A program made the position numbers and the translations under genes. A stretch of DNA of 64,000 nt from contig NZ_JADPRT010000022.1 in the NCBI RefSeq assembly GCF_015690355.1, positions 1-64,000 on the forward strand, in the 5' to 3' direction. The notes below the pieces were generated by a model. The model saw nothing but the letters and a program-made list of their open reading frames with translations. It was not told where the DNA came from and ran no database searches. This document shows positions 1 through 10,701 of the stretch, in pieces; position 1 is the first letter of the stretch, and every line of letters begins with the position of its first letter. The DNA is from Streptacidiphilus fuscans (lineage in GTDB: Bacteria > Actinomycetota > Actinomycetes > Streptomycetales > Streptomycetaceae).

Positions 1-5
1 CACGG

Positions 6-90
6 ACTGATCGACTGTCCGGCGGGCCGACCGACTGAACGACTGACTGATCGACTGATCAATGTCCTACTGACTGAACGACCGAAGACA
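6..90. repeat. Cluster of GACTGA short repeats upstream of the phosphoesterase gene
   Basis: The 103 bases before the first gene hold about seven copies of GACTGA or ACTGA, mostly spaced by AC or TC (for example CGACTGAACGACTGACTGATC). The cluster ends shortly before an AAGGAC Shine-Dalgarno-like site. It is either slipped-strand low-complexity DNA or a set of regulator half-sites. A related GACTGA-containing inverted repeat lies at 38038-38061. The function is unknown. Confidence 0.5.
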
Positions 91-103
91 CAAGGACTTT
101 CGC

Positions 104-1591
104 ATGACGCGACGAACGCCGCACAAGGCCACCCTGGTCGCAGCAGCCGCCACCGGGCTGGCCCTCTCGCTCACCGCCGCCGCACCCGCCGCCTCGGCCC
201 GCCCCGCCCCGCTGCCGCGCCCGGCCGGGACCGCCCTGCCGCCCGCCGGGGCGATCGACCACGTGCTGGTGATCGACCTGGAGAACGAGAGCTACGGCGA
301 GACCTTCGGGTCCGGCTCGCCCGCGACCTACCTGAACGGCACGCTGGTGCCCAAGGGCGAACTGCTGCCCGGCTACTACGCGGTGGGCCACGTCAGCCTG
401 GACAACTACCTCGCCCAGGTCTCCGGCCAGGCGCCCAACCAGGTCACCAGCAGCGACTGCACCACGGCCGCCGGCGGCGCCTTCGACGACGTGCTGCCCG
501 GCACGCCCGACCCCGACCAGGCGCGCTACCCCGGCCAGACCGACGGCCAGGGCTGCGTCTACCCGGCGGACGTGCAGACCATCGGCGGCCAGCTCCAGGA
601 CGCCAGGCGCCTGCCCGGGATCCCCACCGCCGTCGACTGGCGCGAGTACGCGGGCGACATGGGCAACGACCCCGCCCGCGACGGTGGTACCCCCGACCCG
701 AGCGGCGGCACCGACTGCGCCCACCCGACGCAGACGAACGGCGTCGGGGCGGACGACACCGAGAACGCCGAGGGCCCCAACGCGACCGGCTCGCAGGTGA
801 AGTCGAGCACCACCGACCAGTACGTGGACCGGCACAACCCGTTCGCGTTCTTCCACTCGGTCACCGACGACGCGTCGTCCTGCGCGCAGCACGTCGTGCC
901 GCTCGGCACGGTGACGGCGAAGACGGGCGGCGGCTACCACTACCAGGGCCACCTGGCCCAGGACCTGGCCAGCCCGTTCACCACCCCGCGCTTCGCCATG
1001 GTCAGCCCGAACGTCTGCGACGACGGCCACGACGCGACCTGCGCCGGCGTCAACGCGGCGGGCACCACGACCGGCGGGCTGGTCGGCGCGGACGCCTTTC
1101 TCAAGGCATGGATGCCGCTGATCCTCGACTCGCCCGCCTACAAGGACGGGTCGATGCTGGTGATGATCACGTTCGACGAGGGCTCGGTGGCCGACGTCGC
1201 CGCGGGCGACCACGAGCAGCCCGGCCCCGGCAGCGCCAACCCCGGCTACTCGCCGCTGCTGAACACGCCGATCCCGTCGCTCGGTGGCAAGACCTACTAC
1301 CAGCTGCTCGGCTTCAACGGCCTGACACCCGGTCAGGAACCGCCCGCCGGAACCATGCCCGGCGGCGGACAGGTCGGCGCCCTGCTGCTCAACCCGTTCT
1401 GGATCAAGGCGGGCAGCACCGACACCACCGGCAGCTACAACCACTACTCGGCACTGCGCACCTTCGAGGACCTGCTCGGCCTGCGCACCGGCGGCGCGGA
1501 CGGCCAGGGCCACCTTGGCTTCGCCGCCACGGCCTCGGACTTCGGCCCGGACGTCTTCAACGGCCTGAGCCTGCCCGCAGCGCGCCGCTGA
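104..1591 (+). CDS. Secreted phosphoesterase (alkaline phosphatase-like, phosphoesterase family)
   Basis: A 495-residue exported protein. The first 32 residues form a signal peptide: basic MTRRTPHK, a hydrophobic Ala/Leu core, and a cleavage site near ASA-RP. The mature protein starts with the family hallmark DHVLVIDLENESYGETFG (around residues 49-66) and later carries ITFDEGS (around 351-357), the metal-binding pattern of the phosphoesterase family that includes bacterial acid phosphatases and, more distantly, phospholipase C. No lipid-binding C-terminal domain of the PLC type follows, so a phosphomonoesterase acting outside the cell is the better guess. It stands alone. The start has an AAGGAC site a few bases upstream, and a strong hairpin follows the stop codon. 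The family is clear; the exact substrate is not. Confidence 0.85.
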   Translation: MTRRTPHKATLVAAAATGLALSLTAAAPAASARPAPLPRPAGTALPPAGAIDHVLVIDLENESYGETFGSGSPATYLNGTLVPKGELLPGYYAVGHVSLDNYLAQVSGQAPNQVTSSDCTTAAGGAFDDVLPGTPDPDQARYPGQTDGQGCVYPADVQTIGGQLQDARRLPGIPTAVDWREYAGDMGNDPARDGGTPDPSGGTDCAHPTQTNGVGADDTENAEGPNATGSQVKSSTTDQYVDRHNPFAFFHSVTDDASSCAQHVVPLGTVTAKTGGGYHYQGHLAQDLASPFTTPRFAMVSPNVCDDGHDATCAGVNAAGTTTGGLVGADAFLKAWMPLILDSPAYKDGSMLVMITFDEGSVADVAAGDHEQPGPGSANPGYSPLLNTPIPSLGGKTYYQLLGFNGLTPGQEPPAGTMPGGGQVGALLLNPFWIKAGSTDTTGSYNHYSALRTFEDLLGLRTGGADGQGHLGFAATASDFGPDVFNGLSLPAARR

Positions 1592-1612
1592 CCCTCCGGC
1601 ACGTCACGTCAA

Positions 1613-1645
1613 CGGCCCCCGCTCACTCCTCGTGGGCGGGGGCCG
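1613..1645. terminator. Bidirectional terminator hairpin
   Basis: A perfect 10-bp GC stem (CGGCCCCCGC at 1613-1622 with GCGGGGGCCG at 1636-1645) and a 13-nt loop lie between the convergent phosphoesterase gene and the 172-aa gene on the minus strand. There is no clear T-tract, as is common in Streptomyces. Confidence 0.7.
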
Positions 1646-1659
1646 GTCGCTACTCGATA

Positions 1660-2178
1660 TCAGTCGTTCGATCGCGACGCCGCCGCGCGCAGCTTCTCCA
1701 GGTCGGCGGCCGCGTCGGAGGCGGGGACGCGGTGCAGGACGGCGTGGTGGCGGGCCGCGATGGCGTCGACGGAGCGGGGGTCGGACTCGACCATCTCGGC
1801 CGTGACCAGGCAGTGTCCGGGGTCCACCCACGCGGTCAGGCCGATCAGCGCGTCGGTCTCGTCCTCGGCCTCGCGGCCGTCGGCGACCGCGCCCACGCCG
1901 GTGCCCAGCGTCAGGCCGATCGCGACGCCCAACGGGCCGCCCAGCAGGCCGACCAGCGCTCCGACCGCGCCGAGTCCGAACATCGCGCCGCCCGCCTGCG
2001 GGTCGTAGTCCTTGGGCACGCTGATCCGGCCGTCCGCGTCGCGCTCCAGCAGCACCGCCCTCGTGACGGTGGGCAGTTGGGTGATCTCGTCGAAGACCGC
2101 CGCGGCGGCGTCGGCGTCGGCGACGTCGAGGAAGAGCATCTTGTCGTCGTGGGCCATGTCGTCGGACATCTCGTTCAT
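1660..2178 (-). CDS. DUF1269-like protein with a glycine-rich hydrophobic centre
   Basis: A 172-residue protein. Residues 1-60 look like a compact ferredoxin-like domain (KMLFLDVADADAAAAVFDEI). The centre (around 65-102) is a glycine-rich hydrophobic segment (GGAMFGLGAVGALVGLLGGP and onward) that resembles the GxxxG membrane hairpin of DUF1269 and general-stress proteins. A second soluble segment follows (LIGLTAWVDPGHCLVTAEM). The start overlaps the stop of the upstream gene in an ATGA arrangement, so the two are translationally coupled. The biochemical function is unknown. Such genes are often under stress sigma control, but I see no convincing promoter here. Confidence 0.65.
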   Translation of the reverse strand: MNEMSDDMAHDDKMLFLDVADADAAAAVFDEITQLPTVTRAVLLERDADGRISVPKDYDPQAGGAMFGLGAVGALVGLLGGPLGVAIGLTLGTGVGAVADGREAEDETDALIGLTAWVDPGHCLVTAEMVESDPRSVDAIAARHHAVLHRVPASDAAADLEKLRAAASRSND

Positions 2179-2486
2179 GGCCGGTCACCCTTCTCCGTGC
2201 CGTCCTCCCCGGTGCCGTCGGCGCTGTCGTCGCCGCTGGCGTCACCGCCGCCGTCCGGGCGGGCGGGGTCGTCCTGGGCGTCCCAGGCCTTGTTGTGCTC
2301 GTCGATCGACTCCAGCGCGTGGCTCGCCGCCTCCGCGGTCGGGAACGGGCCGAGCAGGAAACGTTCCGGGTCCTGGCGGCCCTGTTCGACGCGGTTGTGG
2401 CGAAGGCACCAGTACCACTGCTCCGGGGTGCCGAGCTGCTCCTCGTCGAGGTCCTTCTTGAACTGCTCGCCTGCGTCCCAAGCCAC
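2175..2486 (-). CDS. Small hypothetical protein, first gene of a two-gene unit
   Basis: About 103 residues. The N-terminal 70 residues are folded in character (EQFKKDLDEEQLGTPEQWYWCLRHNRVE, then a region with GPFPTAEAASHALESI that resembles SPOR or WGR-type small domains). The last 30 residues are an acidic Gly/Asp-rich tail. I chose the GTG at 2486 because GGAGGTGG sits 5 nt upstream. The alternative GTG at 2495 would overlap that site. It is coupled by ATGA to the downstream DUF1269-like gene. I do not recognise a function. Confidence 0.6.
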   Translation of the reverse strand: MAWDAGEQFKKDLDEEQLGTPEQWYWCLRHNRVEQGRQDPERFLLGPFPTAEAASHALESIDEHNKAWDAQDDPARPDGGGDASGDDSADGTGEDGTEKGDRP

Positions 2487-2704
2487 GGGGTCCACCTCCG
2501 GGCGGCTCTACCGACTCGTCGGCTCCATCCTTTCGCGTTCCTTTCGCGGGACGCGTGCCGGGCGGGCCCCGGGTGAGCCGAACGGGGCACGGCGGGACAC
2601 ACCGGGACACAGGAACCCGTTGGGTGGACCGGTGCAGCGGACCGGGCTGATGATCTGAAATGCTGCCTCGACCTGGTTCCTCACGACATCGAATGGAGAG
2701 CTTC

Positions 2705-2920
2705 ATGGAGCCGGACCGGCCCGAGACGCCCGAAGCCGACAACGCCGGGCAGCAGGAGCCTGTCGCCCCCGCAGCGCCTGCCGCGCCGTTGTCGATGCTG
2801 GACGCGGTCGGACGCCTCAGCCCCGACCAGGCAGGCCTGATCGGCGTGCTGCTCGGGCTGCACCGCCTCAGCGACGACCCGCCGGAGAAGGCGGTCAAGG
2901 GGGACGCGCCGGAGCTGTAG
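2705..2920 (+). CDS. Small hypothetical protein (71 aa)
   Basis: A short acidic, Pro/Ala-rich protein with a helical C-terminal half (SMLDAVGRLSPDQAGLIGVLLGLHRLSDD). The ATG at 2705 has GGAGAG 4 nt upstream. An in-frame ATG at 2693 overlaps that site and is less likely. It is monocistronic and divergent from the two-gene unit to its left. No family is recognised. Confidence 0.5.
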   Translation: MEPDRPETPEADNAGQQEPVAPAAPAAPLSMLDAVGRLSPDQAGLIGVLLGLHRLSDDPPEKAVKGDAPEL

Positions 2921-2984
2921 CGCCGCGTTCCGCCGCTCGTCCTTCACGTTTCCGGCTCATCCTGGAAAAAAGAGTCGCTGCCGC

Positions 2985-3013
2985 TGTCGATCCCCGGGGT
3001 TCCCGTTCGTACA
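2985..3013 (+). promoter_or_regulatory. Candidate ECF42-type promoter for the DGPF/sigma operon
   Basis: TGTCGA at 2985-2990 is followed 17 nt later by CGTACA at 3008-3013, about 30 nt before the ATG at 3044. As I recall it, ECF42 sigma factors read a TGTCGA -35 and a CG(A/T)C-like -10, so this fits an autoregulated promoter. The -10 match is imperfect. Confidence 0.4.
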
Positions 3014-3043
3014 GAGGGTGAAGAGACTCCGGAGGAGGAGACC

Positions 3044-3405
3044 ATGAAGCAGTATCTGCTCAGTGTGGTGACACCGACCGAGGGCACTCGGCCGGAACCC
3101 GAGGTGCTGGCCGGGATCATGCGGGAACTGGAGGTGTTCCACGCGGAACTGCGCGCCGCGGGCGCGTGGGTCTTCGCGGGAGGCCTCCACGACCCGAGCA
3201 CCGCGACCCTGCTGCGGCCCGAGCCGTCGACCGGCGAGGTGCTGGTCACCGACGGCCCCTACGCCGAGGGCAAGGAGTACCTCGGCGGCATCTGCATCGT
3301 GAAGGCGCCGGACCTGGACGCGGCGTTGGAGTGGGGCCGCAAGGCCGCACGCGCGACCACGCTGGCCATCGAGGTGCGGCCGTTCACGGGCGAGGCCGAC
3401 GGCTG

Positions 3406-3406
<1 letters not shown>
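3044..3406 (+). CDS. YCII/DGPF-domain protein, partner of an ECF42-type sigma factor
   Basis: A 120-residue single-domain protein of the YCII-related family (PF03795). The DGPF signature appears as [15 protein letters not shown] near residues 68-82, after an [21 protein letters not shown] helix. Proteins of this type are the usual genomic partners and regulon members of ECF42 sigma factors, and their biochemical role is unsettled. An AGGAGGAG Shine-Dalgarno site lies just upstream. The stop codon overlaps the start of the sigma gene (TGATG), so the pair is co-transcribed and translationally coupled. Confidence 0.85.
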
Positions 3407-6542
<3,136 letters not shown>

Positions 6543-6556
6543 TCACCTCACTCTCC

Positions 6557-6585
6557 AGGCTAGTTAGTTGCCTGTAACAGGTAAA
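6557..6585 (-). promoter_or_regulatory. Exporter promoter overlapped by a 17-bp palindromic operator
   Basis: Reading the minus strand, TTTACC (6585-6580) and TAGCCT (6562-6557) are spaced by 17 nt, about 50 nt before the exporter start. The palindrome TTGCCTGTAACAGGTAA at 6568-6584 (8-1-8, one mismatch) starts within the -35 and fills part of the spacer. This suits a TetR- or MarR-type repressor. Confidence 0.5.
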
Positions 6586-6679
6586 CAGGAACAGAAGCGG
6601 AGGGAAGCGTTTCGCTTGGCTGGGGGCGGGTAGCGCGGACAGTAGTGCCTGTGTGGCTTCCGGACGACGGAGCGTTTCC

Positions 6680-7063
6680 ATGACTGCCACGACTGCGAAG
6701 CACCCTGGGAAGAGCGCCGAGGAGGAGGTCTGCGTCCAGTTCGCCGGATGCCGACCCGAGGACGCCGAAGCGGTGATGACCGCGCTGGAAACGGCCTTCC
6801 CGCCTGAGCCCACCGCCGGCCACGTCCGGCCCGAGGGATCCCGCCCGGCCTCGAACGTCTGGTCGTTGCTGCTGGACACCGGCGGACGCCACGGTACGCA
6901 CCTCGCCCCGGTCCACCTCGACGGCGAGGTCTCCGCCGACCTGATCGGCGCGGCGGACTCGGTGCACCGCGTCCGCGAGGCGCTGGAGGAGGCCGTCCAC
7001 GTCCAGGACCGCGGCGTCGTACCCGGCGAGCACGAGCTGGAGTTGCGGCTGTTGCTCACCTGA
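6680..7063 (+). CDS. Hypothetical protein (127 aa)
   Basis: A soluble 127-residue protein with a mixed alpha/beta pattern: VCVQFAGCRPEDAEAVMTALETAF, a loop, WSLLLDTGG, APVHLDGEVSADLIGAADSVHRVREALEEA, and a final beta strand ELELRLLL. The ATG at 6680 has GGAG 7 nt upstream; an in-frame GTG at 6653 would add nine residues. It lies 30 bp before a phosphoribosyltransferase gene on the same strand and may be co-transcribed with it. I do not recognise the family. Confidence 0.6.
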   Translation: MTATTAKHPGKSAEEEVCVQFAGCRPEDAEAVMTALETAFPPEPTAGHVRPEGSRPASNVWSLLLDTGGRHGTHLAPVHLDGEVSADLIGAADSVHRVREALEEAVHVQDRGVVPGEHELELRLLLT

Positions 7064-7092
7064 CCTGACCTGTTCTGACATCTCGGCTGACC

Positions 7093-7725
7093 ATGCGATT
7101 CAGGGACCGGATCGACGCAGGCAGACAGCTCGCCGAACGCCTGCTGGACCGTGGCGTGGCGGACCTGCCCGACCCCCTGCTGCTCGGCCTCGCCCGGGGC
7201 GGCGTGCCGGTCGCCGAGCGGGTCGGCGTCGCCCTGGACTGGCCGTGGGACGTCCTGGTCGTCCGCAAGATCGGCGCGCCGGGCTGGCCGGAGGTCGGAG
7301 TCGGCGCGCTGGCGGGCGACGACCCTCCCCTGTTCGACGACGCCTCGCTGGCCACGCTCGGCCTGACCCCGGCCGAGCTCGCCCCCGACGTCGCTCGCGA
7401 ACGCGCCGAACTCCACCGCAGGGCGCTTCGCTATCGCGGTGACCGGCCGGCCCCTGTCATCTGTGACCGGGCGGTGGTCGTCGTCGACGACGGGCTCGCG
7501 ACGGGCATCACCGCTCGCGCGGCGTGCACGCACCTGCGCGCAGCGAAGCCCGCGCGGCTGCTGGTCGCGGTCCCGGTCGCTGCGCGGGAGGCGATCGGCG
7601 TCGTGGGACGCGTGTGCGACGAGGTGATCTGCGTCGAAGTCCCGCGCTTCTTCGGCGCGGTGGGGGAGTGGTACCAGGATTTCCACCAACTGACGGACGA
7701 GGACGTGCTCCACGCGTTGCGTTAG
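7093..7725 (+). CDS. Phosphoribosyltransferase family protein
   Basis: 210 residues. The type I PRTase fold is shown by the PRPP-binding loop AVVVVDDGLATGITA (around residues 126-140) and by LLGLARGGVPVAERVG (around 32-47), the early strand-loop seen in the Streptomyces group of stand-alone phosphoribosyltransferases. These are distinct from ComF because the N-terminal zinc region is missing. PLLLGLARGG also occurs in PRTases fused to dienelactone hydrolases. The base substrate cannot be read from the sequence. The CDS ends just before a degenerate intergenic repeat. Confidence 0.75.
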   Translation: MRFRDRIDAGRQLAERLLDRGVADLPDPLLLGLARGGVPVAERVGVALDWPWDVLVVRKIGAPGWPEVGVGALAGDDPPLFDDASLATLGLTPAELAPDVARERAELHRRALRYRGDRPAPVICDRAVVVVDDGLATGITARAACTHLRAAKPARLLVAVPVAAREAIGVVGRVCDEVICVEVPRFFGAVGEWYQDFHQLTDEDVLHALR

Positions 7726-7726
7726 T

Positions 7727-7770
7727 TCCCCGCGCCCCTGAAGCGGGTGCAACTCCCTGCGGTAGCTCAC
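7727..7770 (+). repeat. Degenerate copy of the Streptomyces CCCCGCGCCCCTGA intergenic repeat
   Basis: TTCCCCGCGCCCCTGA followed by GGTGCAACTCCCTGCGG closely resembles one arm of the palindromic element at 40213-40375. The rest of the gap to 7898 shows only the predicted -10 of the next gene (TAGGGT at 7887-7892). Confidence 0.5.
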
Positions 7771-7898
7771 AGAAATGTCCAACTTGTCCGCAGCCGCAAG
7801 CCCACTCAGCCAACGCTCAGCAGGCTGTCGCAGAGTTGTGACGCTCGTGACCCCCAACTCGGGACTGAGGCCCTGACCTCGCGCCTTAGGGTTGGTCC

Positions 7899-10007
7899 GT
7901 GGCAGCGAAGCGATCTCCCCTCTCCGGTACGTCCCCGCGCGAATCCCGCGGCCCGGGACACAAGGCCTTGCTCGGTGTTCAGCTCGTCGGCGCCTCCGCG
8001 CTCGCCGGCGCGATCGTCGCGGGGATCGCGTTGCCCGCCGTCGGTGGGGTGGGGCTGTCGGCCAAGGCCGCTGCGAACGACTTCAACAACCTTCCCGGCG
8101 ACCTCGTCGTCCCGACGCTCTCGCAGGCGTCGACGATCTACGACGCCAACGGCGGCGTCATCGCGACCGTGTACTCGCGTGACCGCACGTCCGTGCTGCT
8201 CAGCCAGATCGCCCCGGTGATGCAGAACGCGCTGGTCGACATCGAGGACCACCGCTTTTACCAGCACGGCGCCATCGACCTCCAGGGCACGCTCCGCGCG
8301 CTCCTCAAGGACAGCAGCAGCGGCGGCGTCTCCCAGGGTGGATCGACGCTGACCCAGCAGTACGTGAAGAACGTCTTCATCGAGGAGGCCGGCGACAGCG
8401 CGGCCGGTGTCGCCGAGGCGACCCGGCAGACCGCCGGGCGCAAGATCCAGGAGCTGAAGTACGCGATCGAGCTGGAGCAGAAGCTCAGCAAGCAGCAGAT
8501 CCTGGACAACTACCTGAACATCACCTACTTCGGTGGCGGCGCCTACGGCGTCGAGGCCGCGGCGGAGCTGTACTTCAGCAAGCACGCGAGCCAGCTGACG
8601 CTGCCCGAGGCGGCGCTCCTCGCCGGGCTGGTGCAGTCGCCGTCCGCCTACGACCCGGTGCAGAACCCGGCGTCGGCGTTGACCCGCCGCAACGAGGTGC
8701 TGGACGCGATGGCCAGCTACGGGAGCATCTCCACCGCCCAGGCGGTCCAGGCCAAGGCCCAGCCGCTCGGCCTGAAGGTGACCACGCCGAAGACCGGCTG
8801 CATCGCCGCCAAGGCGGGCGACGAGTTCTTCTGCAACTACGTCGAGCACGTGCTGCTGGACGACCCCGCGTTCGGCGCGACGTCGGAGGCGCGGCAGGCG
8901 CTGTTCGACCAGGGTGGGTTGAAGATCCACACCACGCTGAACCCGCAGGACCAGGCCGCCGAAGAGCAGGCCATGCAGAACCACATCTACTCCAGCGACA
9001 AGGCGGTCGCGGTCTCCAGCATGGTGCAGCCCGGCAGCGGGCAGATCCTGGCGATGGCGCAGAGCCGTCCGTTCGGCACCGGCACCAACCAGACCGAGAT
9101 CAACTACAACGTCGACGCCATGCACGGTGGCGGCGAGGGCTTCCAGACCGGATCGGTCTTCAAGGCCGTCACCGCGGCGACCGCGCTCTCCCAGGGCATT
9201 CCGCTCAGCTACCCGATCAACTCGCCCGCCTCCGCGGACTATCCGGCGATGACCGACTGCGACGGCGTGGTCCACCCGGCCGTCCCCGGCGACCAGAACG
9301 ACACCACCGTCCCGTACGGGAACATCGACATGGTCAAGGCCATGGCCGACTCGGTGAACACCTACTTCGTGCCGCTGGAGGCGCAGGCGGGCCTGTGCAA
9401 CGTCGTGCACATGGCGCAGAGCCTCGGGCTCGGCAACCAGGGCATGATGAACGCCGCCGGGACCGGCCTGGAGCCGCTGGCGCAGGCGCAGTCGCTGACC
9501 CTGGGCGTCAACGACCTCACCCCGCTGCAGATCGCCAACGCCTACGCGTCCTTCGCAGCCAACGGCACGTACTGCAGCCCGACGGCGATCACGCAGGTGG
9601 TCGACGCCTCCGGCAAGAGCCTCACGGTGCCGTCGGGCAACTGCCACCAGGTGCTCACGCCCGCCGTGGCGCAGCAGGTCAACACGCTGCTCCACTCGGT
9701 CGTCTCCGACCAGGGCACTGGTGCCTCGGTGGCCATCCCGTACTCGGACGCGGGCAAGACCGGTACCACCAACAGCGAGGCCCAGGCCTGGTTCGCGGGG
9801 TACACCACGCAGGTCTCGGACGCGACCGTGGTCACCAACCCGAACTACCCGCTGAACTCCCTCAACGGCGTGGACATCGGCGGCCACAGCTACGACCCGG
9901 CCTACGGTTACGAGACCGCCGGCCCGATCTGGCACGACGCGATGATCGCGGCGATGTCGGGCCAGCCGAACACGGCGCTGGGCTTCGCGCCCGGCCCGAA
10001 GAACTGA
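7899..10007 (+). CDS. Class A penicillin-binding protein (transglycosylase/transpeptidase)
   Basis: A 702-residue bifunctional peptidoglycan synthase. One N-terminal membrane anchor (around residues 25-50) precedes the GT51 domain, with EDHRFYQHGAIDLQGTLRAL (near 114) and GGSTLTQQYVKN (near 147). The transpeptidase domain carries SVFK (catalytic Ser near 419), SVN (near 485) and KTGTT (near 620). The protein stops soon after the fold and has no PASTA repeat. It builds and crosslinks the wall outside the membrane. The GTG at 7899 lies 6 nt after TAGGGT with no Shine-Dalgarno site, so the mRNA is probably leaderless. In streptomycetes such genes are often induced by wall stress; no sigma-E promoter is obvious. 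Confidence 0.92.
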   Translation: MAAKRSPLSGTSPRESRGPGHKALLGVQLVGASALAGAIVAGIALPAVGGVGLSAKAAANDFNNLPGDLVVPTLSQASTIYDANGGVIATVYSRDRTSVLLSQIAPVMQNALVDIEDHRFYQHGAIDLQGTLRALLKDSSSGGVSQGGSTLTQQYVKNVFIEEAGDSAAGVAEATRQTAGRKIQELKYAIELEQKLSKQQILDNYLNITYFGGGAYGVEAAAELYFSKHASQLTLPEAALLAGLVQSPSAYDPVQNPASALTRRNEVLDAMASYGSISTAQAVQAKAQPLGLKVTTPKTGCIAAKAGDEFFCNYVEHVLLDDPAFGATSEARQALFDQGGLKIHTTLNPQDQAAEEQAMQNHIYSSDKAVAVSSMVQPGSGQILAMAQSRPFGTGTNQTEINYNVDAMHGGGEGFQTGSVFKAVTAATALSQGIPLSYPINSPASADYPAMTDCDGVVHPAVPGDQNDTTVPYGNIDMVKAMADSVNTYFVPLEAQAGLCNVVHMAQSLGLGNQGMMNAAGTGLEPLAQAQSLTLGVNDLTPLQIANAYASFAANGTYCSPTAITQVVDASGKSLTVPSGNCHQVLTPAVAQQVNTLLHSVVSDQGTGASVAIPYSDAGKTGTTNSEAQAWFAGYTTQVSDATVVTNPNYPLNSLNGVDIGGHSYDPAYGYETAGPIWHDAMIAAMSGQPNTALGFAPGPKN

Positions 10008-10110
10008 GAACTGAGTTCTGACGAACTGCACCTGCCGGTGGCCCCGCGCGGCGGAATGATGACCATGTCCGCCGCGTTGGGCTGGGTGGAACGGACCGAA
10101 GGAGGATCTC

Positions 10111-10620
10111 GTGGTGGCGCAGACGGAGAAGGCTGTCCTGGCGGGCGGTTGTTTCTGGGGCATGCAGCAGCTGATCCGGCGGCAGCCGGGCGTACTGACG
10201 ACGAGGGTCGGCTACAGCGGAGGTGACGTCCCCAACGCCACCTACCGCAATCACGGCACCCACGCGGAGTCGATCGAGATCGTCTACGACCCGGCCGAGA
10301 CCGACTACCGGGCGATCCTGGAGTTCTTCTTCCAGATCCACGACCCGACGACCAAGGACCGCCAGGGCAACGACATCGGCGCCAGCTACCGCTCGGCGAT
10401 CTTCTACCTGGACGACGAGCAGAAGCGGATCGCCGAGGACACCATCGCGGACGTGGAGGCGTCCGGGCTGTGGCCCGGCAAGGTCGTCACCGAGGTGGCC
10501 CCGATCGGGCCGTTCTGGGAGGCCGAGCCGGAGCACCAGGACTACCTGGAGCGCTACCCCAACGGCTACACCTGCCACTTCCCCCGTCCGGGCTGGAAGC
10601 TGCCGCGCCGCGAGAGCTGA
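10111..10620 (+). CDS. msrA: Peptide methionine sulfoxide reductase MsrA
   Basis: 169 residues, the usual MsrA length. The catalytic [10 protein letters not shown] motif sits at about residues 11-20, followed by [18 protein letters not shown] and the C-terminal [14 protein letters not shown]. It reduces the S-epimer of methionine sulfoxide in proteins, using thioredoxin. The start is GTG at 10111 (or 10114), behind a strong GAAGGAGG site. It is monocistronic, with a strong terminator immediately after it. Confidence 0.93.
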   Translation: MVAQTEKAVLAGGCFWGMQQLIRRQPGVLTTRVGYSGGDVPNATYRNHGTHAESIEIVYDPAETDYRAILEFFFQIHDPTTKDRQGNDIGASYRSAIFYLDDEQKRIAEDTIADVEASGLWPGKVVTEVAPIGPFWEAEPEHQDYLERYPNGYTCHFPRPGWKLPRRES

Positions 10621-10638
10621 GCGACGCCCGATCGCACC

Positions 10639-10678
10639 ATCGCGCCCCGGACCGGCAAGCCCGGTTCCGGGGCGCGAT
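10639..10678 (+). terminator. Terminator after msrA
   Basis: A 17-bp GC-rich stem with one bulged T (10639-10655 with 10661-10678) and a 5-nt loop, followed by TTGT. It ends only 23 nt before the CorA-like start, so that gene must begin its own transcript immediately after. Confidence 0.8.
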
Positions 10679-10701
10679 CGTTGTGCGGCTATGGTGTCCC
10701 G

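Noticed and set aside
1108-2658. Very long Arg/Pro-rich frames on the opposite or shifted strand of most genes
   Set aside because: They are GC-rich frame shadows with no family motifs, no ribosome sites and extreme Arg/Pro/Ala content.
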